From: Onthophagus taurus
Taxonomy: Eukaryota; Arthropoda; Insecta; Coleoptera; Scarabaeidae
Length of the DNA stretch: 64,000 nucleotides
Reading direction: 5' to 3'
Assembly (NCBI RefSeq): GCF_036711975.1
Contig: NC_091972.1
Span: 39,065,001-39,129,000 of the forward strand
The translations under genes were made by a program, and so were the position numbers. The notes beneath the pieces were generated by a model. That model ran no database searches. It saw nothing but the letters and a program-made list of their open reading frames with translations, and was not told the DNA's origin. Below are positions 42,381 through 53,999 of the stretch, piece after piece (the first letter of the stretch is position 1; every line of letters starts with the position of its first letter).

Positions 42381-43009
42381 CAGGTGGAGAATGAACGAAT
42401 GAATTTTTAGAAATTAGGGAAGATAACCGAGAAGATATAAAAGGAGCGGATTCGTTGTTTAGAAGCGAATACTATGTCAAATATGATTCATACTCTTGAT
42501 CAATTGCCTCTATATTACTAGAAATGCGACTGATTGGTGAAGATAAGTCTCCTCGTGTTCTCAGATTGATCTGCAACATCGAAATAGATTAGTTACTATT
42601 TGTAAGGAATAAAGTAGATGCAATAAATAACAGGTTCACGGTGAAGATTTTCTTCGAGGAGCATTGTCCATCCAGGGTTCATTGTTGACTCGGGATTGAT
42701 TAGTGCATTCGGAGAGATGGGGCATTTTCGTCTTGATCACCTTTGGATAGTGCAAGTAGTATTAACAACTTTAAAACTCGTGTTTCCTTTTGAAACTGAT
42801 TTCGATGCCGTTAAGGTACTTGTGCACTTCGGTAGCGACGTTTTGATTTATAACTGGATCGATTCAACGGTAACTATCGCGAAAATTTGCAGTCATTCAA
42901 GAAAATTAAAAGATTTTCTCCGCAACATGGTCGTAATGGTTTAACAACTTCAGAACTAATCGATGTGGTGATCTGATCCTTCTTTAAATATCACTAAATT
43001 CCCGGAATC
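42381..43009. other. No gene recognised
   Basis: Includes an 82-codon plus frame (42696-42944) with no recognised domain or homologous copy in the window. Confidence 0.35.
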
Positions 43010-44110
43010 AGCTTTGAACCAGTTCTCAAGTATTTAGAAAAGTATTCAATTATTTCCAAACATTGAAATGACTTTAAATCAATTCTTAACCATTTAGAAA
43101 ACTTTTCAACGATTGCCAATCAGTTTTCTATTTAAGTACGAATGCTTTCACGGCCAGTATTAATTGAACTAACACCAGCACTATCACTAGAACTAAAACT
43201 TGACCTAGAACTAGAAACTTTCTGACGACGCACGGCTTAACCCGAAAGTTTCTAGTTCCAGGTCTAGTGTTAGTTCTAGTTATAGTGCTAGATATATGTC
43301 AACTGTCAATTATTTAAATAAGTTTTTAATGATTACTAACCAATTTTCAATTATTTTGAACAATCTTGCAATACTAGAAACTTGTACCAATTGTACTGTG
43401 AACCAAATCTTAACTATTTAGACAACTTTTTAATGATTACTAAGCAGTTTTCTACTATTTTGAATAACCTAGTCTAATTAGTTTTAAATAATTTAGACTA
43501 GTTTTCAATGAGTACCAACGAAACTTCAATTATTTGAACAACTTTGCAACACTATAAACTTAAATTAAAACAATAACTTGCAATATGGATCATTTGGATA
43601 ACTATAAATTACTTTTAAACAATTTTAGACAACATTTTTAGTCAGTTTCAACAACCTGAAATAAATTTAAATCAGTGTTCAACTATTCAGAGTTTTTATT
43701 TATTTAGACAAACGTCAAAAGATTACCAACCAATTCTCCATTAATTTGGATAATTTTGCAATACTGTAAACTTGTCTTGAACAATTTTAGATGCAGTTTT
43801 CAAACAATTTAACAACATGAAATACCTACGAACCAGTTCTAAGCCATTTAGACAAGTTTTCAATAACTAGGAACCAGTGTTCGATCACTTTGAACCACCT
43901 GGAAATGGTTTGACCACTTCTCAATCACTTGCACAATTTTGCAACACAATAAACATATTCTGAACAAGCTGAACTAGTTTTCAATCATTTAGATAAATTG
44001 TTGAAGTATACCAAGCAATTTTTAATCATTTTGAACAACTTTGCAATGTTATTAACCAGCTTTCAATCATATTGTATTATCTGGAATCGATATAAACCAT
44101 TTCAAAATCA
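43010..44110. repeat. Degenerate satellite-like sequence rich in TTTTCAAT words
   Basis: Loose repeats of phrases such as TTTTCAATGATTACCAACCA, TTTTGAACAA and TTGCAA(C/T)ACTATAAACTT. The last phrase recurs at 43368, 43546, 43758 and 43941 (steps 178, 212, 183). Related stretches lie at about 46420-46740 and 53210-53710 downstream of UGT-D and UGT-E. An old, heavily diverged satellite associated with these UGT units. Confidence 0.6.
43177..43291. repeat. Palindrome of CTAGAACTAG-type words
   Basis: About 48-bp arms (43177-43223 and 43244-43291) around a 20-nt spacer: CCTAGAACTAGAAACTTTCT versus CGAAAGTTTCTAGTTCCAGG, extending into CACTA(T/G)..CTAG words. Half copies of the same motif appear at about 9300-9335, 10640-10670, 13130-13155 and 28780-28830, so it is a dispersed family. 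Confidence 0.75.
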
Positions 44111-44499
44111 TAGATTTTGAATAAGCTTCCATGATAAGGTTACAGAATGATCATCACCACTAACTTGTAAGTGTTTTCTTAATTAAGAAATTTCTCGAAG
44201 CCTTAAAGGAGTCATTCAAATTCTTTTTAACACTAATTACATTTACAATTAATTAAAGATTTGTATAACTCTTTAATCTTGAAGCAGAGCTTAATATCAT
44301 TCTTGAACCATAGAAGATAGTTGAAAGTAACGATTATCAATCTGATTAAATATTATCCTATTTAAGATGTAATTAAAAAGAACATTATGATAACATAATT
44401 ATAATTAAAGAAATTAGTTATTAAAGATTAAAACAATAAAAATGCAATAGTTATTCGATAAGGTCTAATCCCGCATGAAAATGAATAAAATTGAATTGA

Positions 44500-44614
44500 C
44501 CTTAAAAAGATTAGATAAATAGGTACCCACATTACACAATATAACTCTACGTTTTAAGTGCAATTATTTCTCAATGTTTTTCTATTGTATTCAGCATAGA
44601 GAACTACTCTTATA
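44500..44614 (+). promoter_or_regulatory. Conserved UGT-D/E/F proximal 5' block
   Basis: The last ~110 bp before the ATG are closely shared by UGT-D and UGT-E and partly by UGT-F: ACATTA..(A)TATAA near -70, TTATTTCTCAAT near -45, TTGTATT(C/A)AGCAT near -25, then CTCTTATA before ATG. TCAGCAT may act as initiator. Exact start site unknown. Confidence 0.45.
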
Positions 44615-46297
44615 ATGTTAAAGTTTTTCCTCGTTTTAATTTCAATTCAACAAATAACTTGCAAACATATTTTATTTATAAATTTGGTTCTATCTCCAAG
44701 TCATCATGGATGGAATGAAGTTTTAATCGAAGGCTTATTAAGCAAAAACCATAATGTTACAATGATCGGATATTATGAACCCAAAATAAAACATCCCAAT
44801 TATAATGTTTTACAAGTTGATGGTAAGTTGAGATAAATTTAAATAATCATTTTTAATTCTTTTTATGTGTAGTGAAACCATTTGCGCAAAACGTTGATGC
44901 TATATATGAACAAGCATCAGCTGATGGTTCTGCAAGTATAAAATCAATATTCAATTTAGCAACATTTGTTGAAAATGGTTGTAAATATAGTTTAAATACG
45001 CAACAATTTAAGCAACTTTTAGGTTACCCCAAAGATTCGTTTGATTTGATTATTTTCGATATAACACTTTCAGAATGTTTTTTACCTTTAATAGATCATT
45101 TTGGGTTACCCCCAACTGTTGCTGTAACTGCTTTTGGAATGAACACTTATTACAACGATATTGTTGGCCAATCAACGGAAAATTATATTCCATATTTCGG
45201 TTTACCCTACACGGATCAAATGAGTTTTTTTGAACGAATGCACAACTTATTTTATTTAACCATGGAAAGTATAATAAGAGTAAATTCTATTAAGAAATTA
45301 AATGTTATCTCTAAAGAAAGTTTTGGAACAAAATCTAGAAGCATTGAAGATTTATTTAAAGAAATCTCATTAATTTTTCCTAATGATAACCCGATTTTGG
45401 ATTATCCCAGACCAACGGCACCAAATGTTATTCCAATCGGTGGGGTTCAAGTTAAGCCACCGAAAAAACTTGATAAGGTAAGATTAGAAATTTGTTAAAA
45501 ATATTCTTAACTAATTTAGTAATTGATTTTAGGATTTACAAAAAATTTTAGACGATTCCAAACAAGGTGTAATTTTCGTATCTTTAGGTTCAAACTTTTT
45601 ACCAAAATTTTACGGAAAACACGTTATAAAAGCTTTCAAGGAATCGTTCTCAAAACTAAATCAAACCGTTCTATGGAAATTTGATGATGATGGTGATCTT
45701 TCTAAAAATATTATTACTCGAAAATGGTTCCCTCAAAGCGACATTTTGGCCCATCCAAACACGAAGCTTTTTATAACTCATTGTGGTGGACTAAGTACGC
45801 AAGAAACTATAATTAGGGGTGTTCCAGTTATCGGAATACCGTTATTTGCTGATCAATTTAACCGAGCCGGAAAGTATCAATCAATTAATGGAGGTGTAAT
45901 TCTAAAATATTCGGAATTAACGACCGATAAAGTTTATAATTCAATTGTGGAAGTTTTATCTAATCCTGTGTAAGTTATTTTTTTTTTTAATAAAAATATT
46001 TATTAAATCACTTTTTGTAGGTATAAAAACAATATGAAACGATGTTCCATGTTGTATAATGAACAACCGGAAAAACCAATGGAAAAATTTTTGATTTGGA
46101 CCGATTATATTCTTAATAATGGTCATTTAAAACATCTATCTCTTGCACGTAGAGAAATGAGATGGTATCAAGTAGATAATTGGGATATTTTTGGGTTTAT
46201 TATTGGTGTATGTTTATTTTTGTATGTTTTATTAAAAAAAATATCCTGTGTAATATTAAAAATGTGCAAAACAGATCGAAAAGAGAAAATAAATTGA
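44615..46297 (+). CDS. UDP-glycosyltransferase UGT-D (4 exons)
   Basis: Exons 44615-44822, 44873-45477, 45533-45969 and 46021-46297 (introns 50, 55, 51 bp, all GT..AG), 1527 bp, 508 aa. Exon 1: signal peptide, LSPSHHGWNEVLIEGLL (Gly replaces the Ile seen in A-C after the His pair). Exon 2: FDLIIFDITLSECFLPLID, AFGMNTYYND. Exon 3 opens DLQKILDDSKQGVIFVSLGS, then RKWFPQSDILAHPNTKLF and FITHCGGLSTQETIIRGVP..DQ. Exon 4: YKNNMKRCSMLYNEQ, WYQVDNWDIFGF helix, CKTDRKEKIN tail. Has a phase-0 intron at LDK|DLQ not found in A-C. All catalytic and donor-site motifs intact; tandem twin of UGT-E. Confidence 0.94.
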
Positions 46298-46419
46298 CCT
46301 AAAATGTAAAACTTTATGTAAAATTTCAAGAATTTTTAAAATGATAGGACGTAAGAAAATTAATGTTGATGATATGCCTTAGTTTGTAATAATGTGTTAC
46401 AAATGTTGTTTTCAATTTG

Positions 46420-46740
46420 TTGGAAACTAATTTTCAATTAATTTTGACAATTTTAGACAGGTTATCAAAGATCATCAATAAATTTAATCACTTTGAAACA
46501 TGGAATATGTGAACCAGTTTTCAATCATTTAGACACGTCCTAAAAGATTGCCAACCAAATTTCAATTAATTTGGACAATCTTGCAACACCATAAACTTAT
46601 TTTCAACTTTAGATACAGTTCTCATTTAGACCATTTAGATTTTTAAACAGTTATTAATTATTTTCAAAAACACGAAATAAATTTTTGAACAAGCTGAAAT
46701 AGCTCCGAGCCAGTTTTTAATGATCACAAAGTAGTTAATG
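46420..46740. repeat. Degenerate satellite downstream of UGT-D
   Basis: Same TTTTCAAT/TTGCAACAC word family as 43010-44110; colinear with 53330-53690 in unit 2. Confidence 0.6.
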
Positions 46741-46882
46741 ATAAAATATGATAAAAGGATAAATGAACAACTCAAAGATAAAATCATGAAACACAAAAAA
46801 GAATAGAGATCTTACGAAGGTGGTGAGGGCGAGAGAGAAATACTGGAAAAAGTTTCTAAGCGACAAGAACAAGATCAATATT

Positions 46883-48165
46883 ATAATAATAATAATAATA
46901 ATAATAACTTTATTATCCCAACAGAAATTTGTTTTCCAAAAAGAGAGATAATGTTATAAACAACAAAATTAAGCCTAAGAACGTACATTAATTGACATAA
47001 TAAGAAGTAAATATATACAAACAAAAAGAAAAAGAAAGAAAACATATTCAATGAAAAATGAAAAATCAAATAACAACAATTTAACAAACTGCTAAGTTAA
47101 ACATCGAAGAATGATACACATTCGGTCGTATTAGCAGCTCGCATTAATTTGTTGAATGGGGAATTTAAATGAATTAAATGAATGCGCGATAGGCAGTCAG
47201 TCCCAAGTTCATAATCAAAATTGATGGTGTTACGTTTCTGGCTATATGTCATTACCTGACATTTGGAAGTATTCAGAATCAATCTATTAGTAGTACACCA
47301 CGAGTAGAGTTTATTTAAGTCCAACTGAAGTGAAATGCAATCCTGTTCACTACCAATAGTAGTAAACAACTTCAGATCATCTGCGTACAATAGGGCATTG
47401 GTGCTAAAGCTCATTGGTAAGTCATTCACAAAAATATTGAACAGTAGAGGGCCAAGTATGGATCCTTGTGGTACGCCACTAGTAACGCTTATTTTTCTCG
47501 ATTTAATACCAGACAACTCGACGTATTGTCTTCGATTTGACACATAGGATGACAGAAGCCGTATAAGAGAACAATCACACCCAAACTTCTCCAACTTTTC
47601 CGTCAACAAGAAGAGGTCTAAACAATCGAAGGCCCGTGAGAAATCCGTGTATATGACATCCACCTGTCCACGGCGATCTAGTGCCCTAGATACGTATTCG
47701 GTAAAACTCAACAGGTTAGTGGCTGTGGATCTACCTTTGCAGAAACCATGTTGATGTTCAGACATTCGTGCTTTGGTGTAGAATTCCATCTTGTATGCTA
47801 CGATTTGTTCAAACAGCTTCGCGAAGTTATTTATAATAGCTATTGGCCGATAGTTCATCACACAGCACCTATCACCTTTTTTGAAAACAGGACAAATTCT
47901 GCTCAATTTCTAGGTTTCCGGAAAATCAGAGTTCCTTACAATTAGATTGAAAATATGTTGCAGTGGTCGCAGAAATGCAGGTGCACAGTCTTTAACTATA
48001 AATGCAGGAATACCATCTGGCCCGGTTGTATTTTTTGCCTTAAATCTATTGAAGGATTCCACCATTTCGCCATAGCTAATTTCAGAGATACCGAAAGAAA
48101 CCCCAGTCATAACAGGATTGATATGGTGACTATTAGAGGCAGCGAATGAGGTACGACTATACATA
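46883..48165 (-). mobile_element. CR1/Jockey-like non-LTR insertion with 7-bp TSD
   Basis: CAATATT flanks both sides (46876-46882 and 48166-48172). The 3' end is at the left with a TTA-repeat tail (ATAATAATAATAATAATAAT on plus). The minus frame runs from near 48160 with GPDGIPAFIVKD, one TAG stop at 47908-47910 (expected Trp position), then FKKGDRCCVMNYRPIAIINN, QHGFCKGRSTATNLL, YTDFSRAFDCLD, SGVPQGSILGPLLF and LLYADDLKLF (intact catalytic pair). An in-frame internal deletion joins the thumb to HLNSPFNKLMRAAN at the C-terminus. The paralogous unit 2 (about 53820) keeps the empty site. Confidence 0.92.
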
Positions 48166-48299
48166 CAATATTGATGACATTGAGAAAATATAAGGATCAT
48201 AAATATATTTATCCACGAAGACTTTACTAAGGAAGGCAGGAAAAACGAGAATTTAGGTACATGGAGTAGAAGCCTAAAAGAACAAGAATTGGAGGAAGA

Positions 48300-49110
48300 A
48301 TTTGTATGAGCAGACTTCAAGTCCTAGAAGTAAAATTGGAAAATGTCACTTCATATGGAGGAAAGTGGGCGAACACAATAGATCGAATAGGTTCTATAAT
48401 CCAAAGAACCACTAAAGAAACAGTAAGACAATGCAGAGCACTATCGGAAAGAATACTGAATATAGACTTGAAAAACATGACAAATACAAAAATCATAACA
48501 GCAGTATAAGAACCAGATGAAGATAAAGGGCAAATAATAAAGAAAACTTCTGATATTCTTTAAAGTAGTAGGAACAACCAGAGACATCATCATATCTGAA
48601 GATTTTAATGGAAGAGTGGGAGTAAGAAAATATAATAATAATGGAGCTAATAGCAAATTTAAGAATAGCTGAAGAGGAAGCTCAGAAAAATGAAGTAGCA
48701 GCTTAAGGAAACACATGTGAAGAAATTATAAAATCGTACACACAAAATAATAGTAACTGGATATGAACAAAAAATAGTCGTAAATTTAATAAAAGAAATG
48801 GAAACAACAGATAGCCCTAATATAGAAAAATTATGGAAAGTATTAAAAGTGTTATAATCGGAGCGTCACATAATGTATAACAAACAAAGAAGTAAGAATA
48901 AGGGTGAAGATACTAGTTAAACAATCAAAACGAATAACATGAGAAGAATTTGAGAGAAAATTAGAGAAATATAGGAAAAGTAATCAAAAGCTGTTCTATA
49001 ATGTCCGAAAAATTTGCTTTGAGAATAGCAAATGAAGTAGGCAAAATACTGACAATAGGAATATAAATAATGGAACGCTGAAAATGCAAAGATAAAGCAA
49101 GGAGCAAAGA
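48300..49110 (+). pseudogene. RTE-like endonuclease fragment (plus strand)
   Basis: Plus-strand pieces: VRQCRALSERILNIDLKNMT with TKIITAV (endonuclease core), then RDIIISEDFNGRVGVRKYN (the GDFNGRVG motif with Gly-Asp changed to Glu-Asp), then ETTDSPNIEKLWKVLKS. Typical APE-type endonuclease of RTE-like elements. Most of this stretch is missing from unit 2. Opposite orientation to the RTE relic at 49115-50785. Confidence 0.6.
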
Positions 49111-49114
49111 GAAA

Positions 49115-50785
49115 TAAATGATGGACAAGAAACATATGGGGAGTTTATTGCCTTTGATATGTTTTTGCCCTTTTGTAGTCGACTTTGTATTTCCGCCCCA
49201 CATATCTTTGCATAGTTTGATTATGATGTAATCGCTCACAACCAGATCTTTTTTTTTTAATTAACAGATGCACCTGTCGTATGCATCTATTAATTTCCTT
49301 GTCATATAGTTACGGACATCTTCGTCCTCGGCCACTGCCACTTGGCCATCTGCAAAACATAGCTATACAGCGTTATCTGTTCTGCACATATATATGAAAC
49401 AATGCGCAACCTTGTTCCAACTTTGCTTTTGCCCCTTTGTATAGTTCTTGTACTACCTTACTTAGTGTGTCATTTATTGATGTTTATGATAGAACTTGCC
49501 ACAATTTTTTTTGAGTGATGACCTTGGTTAGATCAACAAATAGATGTATTGCTCTTTTTGCAGCTACTTTCTATTCTGAGATTTGATTTGAACTGAAAAT
49601 ATTATCCACGCATGTTCTTCCCGCTCTGAACCTCGCTTGTTCCTCTGTTTCAAATGGCGCCAATTCTTCCTGTATTAAGTTTTTCAATACGACTGTTAGA
49701 CATCGGTAATTGTAACAGTTTTCCTGTCGCAACTTTTATGGATCGGTGTTATCCATCCTTCTTTCCAAGCCTCCGGAGTTTCTTCGCCATTCACAAAATT
49801 TCAAAAGATGTCTCTCAGACTTTCCAGCAATGCGTTGAGCACATTCTTTATTAACTCCAAGCCGCTTCCCTTGTTGTTTTTCATTTCTTTCAGTGTTTTT
49901 TATCAAGTCTACAATTATTTCTGGCGGAGGCTCTTCTAATTTATATGTTGCTGGTGATCGTATTAGGAACTATGGTCTTTGCTTTGTCAATTCCCTTTCA
50001 TACTGTTCTTGTCAACTCAATACAGAAATAAGTGGTATACTTAATTTTTCATTGATGTTGTTTTTTAAGGATCGATCATCATGGTTGTTTGTATAATTAA
50101 TTAATATTTTGACAGATTTATTAATATTTCATCCGATACTCGATCTTGTTCCGTATCTTGATGTAACCGTTTTTGATATGCATTTTATTTTATATCCTTT
50201 TGGTTTTGTAGGTCCTCATTTCATATAATTTTTTGTTGTTCTTTTGTGCTCTTGGTTTTTCGGCTAAGGCTTTCTTATCTGCTTCATGTATTACGTTGAG
50301 GAGTTCAGAGTACGTTTGTATTACGATTGTCCTTCTTTGCATGTTTTGTATTTCTTTGTCTAGTCTTTTTTGGTATTTTTTGTTCTTTTCTTTTGACGTT
50401 ATATTGTTTGCAGGTTATTGCTTAGGAAGTAATGGTTTGATTCGTATTCAAGACTTCTAGAGACTATTTTATTTTGGATTTTTAATTTAGTGCTTGTATT
50501 TTGATGTCATGTGTATTTATGTATGTTTTTATGTTTCAAGAAGTCATTTTATGTTCTCATTCCTTTTGTTGTACATAAGTCTATTAATCAGTGCCTGTTA
50601 TCGTTAGCTGTTTTTCCTCCAAACTTGCCTACAGCTTCGTTGTTTATTCTTCTATTTGTTCTTGCGTTTAAGTCCTAAAAGTAAACATTCTCGCCTAACG
50701 TACTTGCGATAGCGTGCAATGTGTTATATAAAATCTCTTTTTCTGCGGCCTTGGCATCTTCATTTGTATAATTTTTTAGGTTTTC
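49115..50785 (-). pseudogene. RTE-like element relic in duplication unit 1
   Basis: Minus strand from the right: endonuclease part DAKAAEKEILYNTLHAIAST, then DLNARTN and NEAVGKFGG (50610-50770); KKYQKRLDKEIQNMQRR linker (50340-50390); RT part NYRCLTVVLKNLIQEELAPF followed by EEQARFRAGRTCVDNIFS (49600-49720); IHLFVDLTK; and FADGQVAVAEDEDVRNYM (49290-49360), where the catalytic FADD is FADG. Heavily frameshifted. Present in both duplication units, so it inserted before the duplication. Confidence 0.75.
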
Positions 50786-51425
50786 ATTTGTCAGTATGAA
50801 CTTTACATCAAGATGTGCTTATATGTCTTTGAAAATGTCTTTGAAACTTAAAGAAGGTTACTGAACGACTTATTATTTATGCATTGGCTTTAATTACTGA
50901 AGCAAAGCTTTAATAATTCACCAGAAAGAAAATAACAGACCATCACCACTAACTTGTAAAGGTTTTCTTAATTGAGAAATTCCTCGAAGCCTTGAAGCAG
51001 TTATCAAAATTCTTTTTAACAGTACTTACATTTACAATTAATTCATTTCGATTTGTTTAACTCTTTAATCTTGAAGCAGAGCTTAATATCATTCTTGAAC
51101 CATGGAAGATAGTTGAAAGTAACGATTATCAATCCGATTAAATATTATTCTATTTAAGATGTAATTAACAAAAACATTATGATAACATAATCCTAATTAA
51201 TTATTAAAAATTAAAACAAAAAAAATGCAATTATTAGCCGATAAGGTCAAAATAACAAAATCTAATTCCGCAAACATAACGAAAACGAATAAAATTGAAT
51301 TGACCTTAAAAAGATTAGATTAATAGGTACTCACATTATATAATATCACTGTACGTTTTAAGTGTCTCTGTACAATTTCTCAATACGGTCTTTTATTGTA
51401 TTCAGCATAGACAACTACTCTTATA
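50786..51425. other. Junction of duplication units and UGT-E 5' region
   Basis: Unit 1 homology ends near 50785. About 145 bp of unique sequence follows, and unit 2 begins at about 50932. The block 51300-51425 mirrors the UGT-D 5' flank and includes TATATAATAT at 51337 and TTCAGCATAGA at 51401. Confidence 0.6.
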
Positions 51426-53108
51426 ATGTTAAAGTTTTTCCTCGTCTTAACTTTAATTCAACAAATAACTTGCAAACATATTTTATTTTTAAATTTGGTT
51501 CCATCGCCAAGTCATCATGGATGGAATGAAATTTTAATCGAAGGTTTATTAAGCAGGAACCATAATGTTACAATGATCGGGTATTATGAACCCAAAATAA
51601 AACATCCCAATTATGATGTTTTACAAGTTGATGGTGAGTTGAGATAAATTTAAGTAATCTTGTTTAATTTTTTTTTATGTGTAGTGAAACCATTTACTCA
51701 AAGCGTTGATACTATAATGGAACAAATATCAGCTGATGGTTCTGCAAGTATAAAATCAATATTCCATTTAGCAACATTTGTTGAAAATAGTTGTAAATAT
51801 AGTTTAAATACGCAACAATTTAAGCAACTTTTAGATTACCCCAAAGATTCGTTTGATTTGATTATTTTCGATATAACATTTTCAGAATGTTTTTTACCTT
51901 TAATAGATCATTTTGGGTTACCCCCAACGGTTGCTGTAACCGCTTTCGGAATGTACACTTATTTCAACGATATTGTTGGCCAATCAACGGAAAATTATAT
52001 TCCATATTTCGGTTTACCCTACACCGATCAAATGAGCTTTTTTGAACGAATGCACAGCTTATTTTATTTAACCATGGAAAGTATAATAAGAGTAAATTCT
52101 ATTAAGAAATTAAACGATATCTCTAAAGAAACTTTTGGAACAAAATCTAGAAGCATTGAAGATTTATTTAAAGAAATTTCTTTAATTTTTCCTAATGATA
52201 ACCCGATTTTGGATTATCCCAAACCAACGGCACCAAATGTTATTCCAATCGGTGGGGTTCAAGTTAAGCCACCGAAAAAACTTGATAAGGTAAGATTAGA
52301 AATTTGTTAAAAATATTTTTAACTAATTTAGTAATTGATTTTAGGACTTACAAAAAATTTTAGACGATTCCAAACAAGGTGTAATTTTCGTATCTTTAGG
52401 TTCAAACTTTTTACCAAAATACTACGGAAAGCACGTTATAAAAGCTTTCAAGGAATCGTTCTCAAAACTAAATCAAACCGTTCTATGGAAATTCGATGAT
52501 GATGGTGATCTTTCTAAAAATATTGTTACTCGAAAATGGTTCTCTCAAAGCGATATTTTGGCCCATCCAAACACGAAGCTTTTTATAACTCATTGTGGTG
52601 GACTAAGTACGCAAGAAACTATAATTAGGGGTGTTCCAGTTATCGGAATACCGTTATTTGCTGATCAATTTAACCGAGCCGGAAAGTATCAATCAATTAA
52701 TGGAGGTGTAATTCTAAAATATTGGGAGTTAACGACCGATAAAGTTTATGATTCGATTGTGGAAGTTTTATCTAATCCTGTGTAAGTTATTTTTTTTTAA
52801 ATAAAAATATTTATTAAATCACTTTTTGTAGGTATAAAAACAATATGAAACGATTTTCCATGTTGTATAATGAACAACCGCAAAAACCAATGGAAAAATT
52901 TTTGATTTGGATCGATTATATTCTTAATAATGGTCATTTAAAACATCTATCTCTTGCAAGTAGAGAAATGAGATGGTATCAAGTAGAAAATTGGGATATT
53001 TTTGGATTTATTATTGGTGTATGTTTATTTTTGTATGTTTTATTAAAAAAAATATCCTGTGTAATATTAAAAATGTGCAAAACAGATCGAAAAGAGAAAA
53101 TAAATTGA
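51426..53108 (+). CDS. UDP-glycosyltransferase UGT-E (4 exons)
   Basis: Exons 51426-51633, 51685-52289, 52345-52781 and 52832-53108 (introns 51, 55, 50 bp), 1527 bp, 508 aa, same structure as UGT-D and nearly identical in sequence. Signal peptide and PSPSHHGWNEILIEGLL; FDLIIFDITFSECFLPLID; FITHCGGLSTQETIIRGVP..DQ; WYQVENWDIFGF helix and CKTDRKEKIN tail. One notable change: the widely conserved WFPQ ahead of the donor-binding loop reads WFSQ (residue encoded near 52540). No stop or frameshift. Could be active, altered or on the way to losing function. Confidence 0.93.
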
Positions 53109-53209
53109 TCTAAAATGTAAAACTTTATGTAAATTTGCAAAAAATTTTAAAATGATAGGAAGTAAGAAAATTAATGTTGATGATTTACGATTCAGAGCGT
53201 AAAAGTCAC

Positions 53210-53710
53210 ACAATTATAAATAGAGCTTTCAAACATTTTAACAAATCTGAAATAGCTACCAATAATTTAAGCAAACTTTTAATGACTTGCAACCAGTTTC
53301 CAATTATTTAGACAAGTTTTCAATTTGTTGGGAACCAATTTTCAATTAATTTTGACAATTTTAGACAGGTTTTCAAAGATCATCAATAAACTTTCAATCG
53401 CTTTGAAACCTGGAATATGTGAACCAGTTTTCAATCATTTAGATACGTCCTAAAAGATTTCCAACCAAATTTCAATTAATTTGGGTAATCTTGCAACACT
53501 ATAAACTTATTTTGAAAAACTTTAGATACAGTTCTCTATTATTTTGAATAACCTAGAATAGCTATGAACCAATTCCTATCCATTTAGGTTTTTAAGCAGT
53601 TATCAATTATTTTCAAAAATACTAAATAAATGTTTGAACAAGCTGAAATAGCTGGGAGTCAGTTCTCTAATTAGACAAATTTTCAATGATCACAAAGTAT
53701 TTAATGGTAT
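53210..53710. repeat. Degenerate satellite downstream of UGT-E
   Basis: Counterpart of 46420-46740 with the same TTTTCAATTAATTT, CTTGCAACACTATAAACTTA words. Confidence 0.6.
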
Positions 53711-53999
53711 GAATGAGATAAAAAAAAATAAACAACTCAATGATAAAATCAAGAAACAGGAAAAAGAATAGAGATCTTACGAAGGTGGTGATGGCGAGAG
53801 AGAAACACTGGAAGAAGATTAATATTGATGACATTGAGAAAATTTAAGCAAATAAAATTTTTAAAATAGCCACAAATATATGGATCAACGAAGAAGACAG
53901 GAAAGCCCAGAATTTAGGTACATGGAGTATTAGAAGCGTAAAAGAACAAGAATTAGAGGAAGAATTTGTTTGGGCAGATTTGAAGTCCTGGAAGTAGAA

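Larger units (their letters stand above)
44145..50785. repeat. Segmental duplication, unit 1 (UGT-D unit)
   Basis: Runs from ATCATCACCACTAACTTGTA through UGT-D, the degenerate satellite and an RTE-like relic to the block ending in TTTTTAGGTTT. Unit 2 follows in tandem at 50932-55412. Differences: unit 1 has a non-LTR insertion (46883-48165) and about 0.8 kb (48345-49115) not seen in unit 2. Confidence 0.85.

Noticed and set aside
44615..46297. UGT-D (and E, F) appearing as several broken frames, as in a pseudogene
   Set aside because: Each break coincides with a 50-57-bp GT..AG intron in matching phase, and the joined length is a whole number of codons with all UGT motifs present.
47335..47945. 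Plus-strand ORFs over the non-LTR element at 47 kb
   Set aside because: Shadows of the minus-strand RT, which carries the full set of RT motifs.
51337..51346. TATATAATAT as the UGT-E TATA box
   Set aside because: It lies about 65 bp before the TCAGCAT initiator-like word, too far for a standard TATA-initiator pair; kept only as part of a conserved block.
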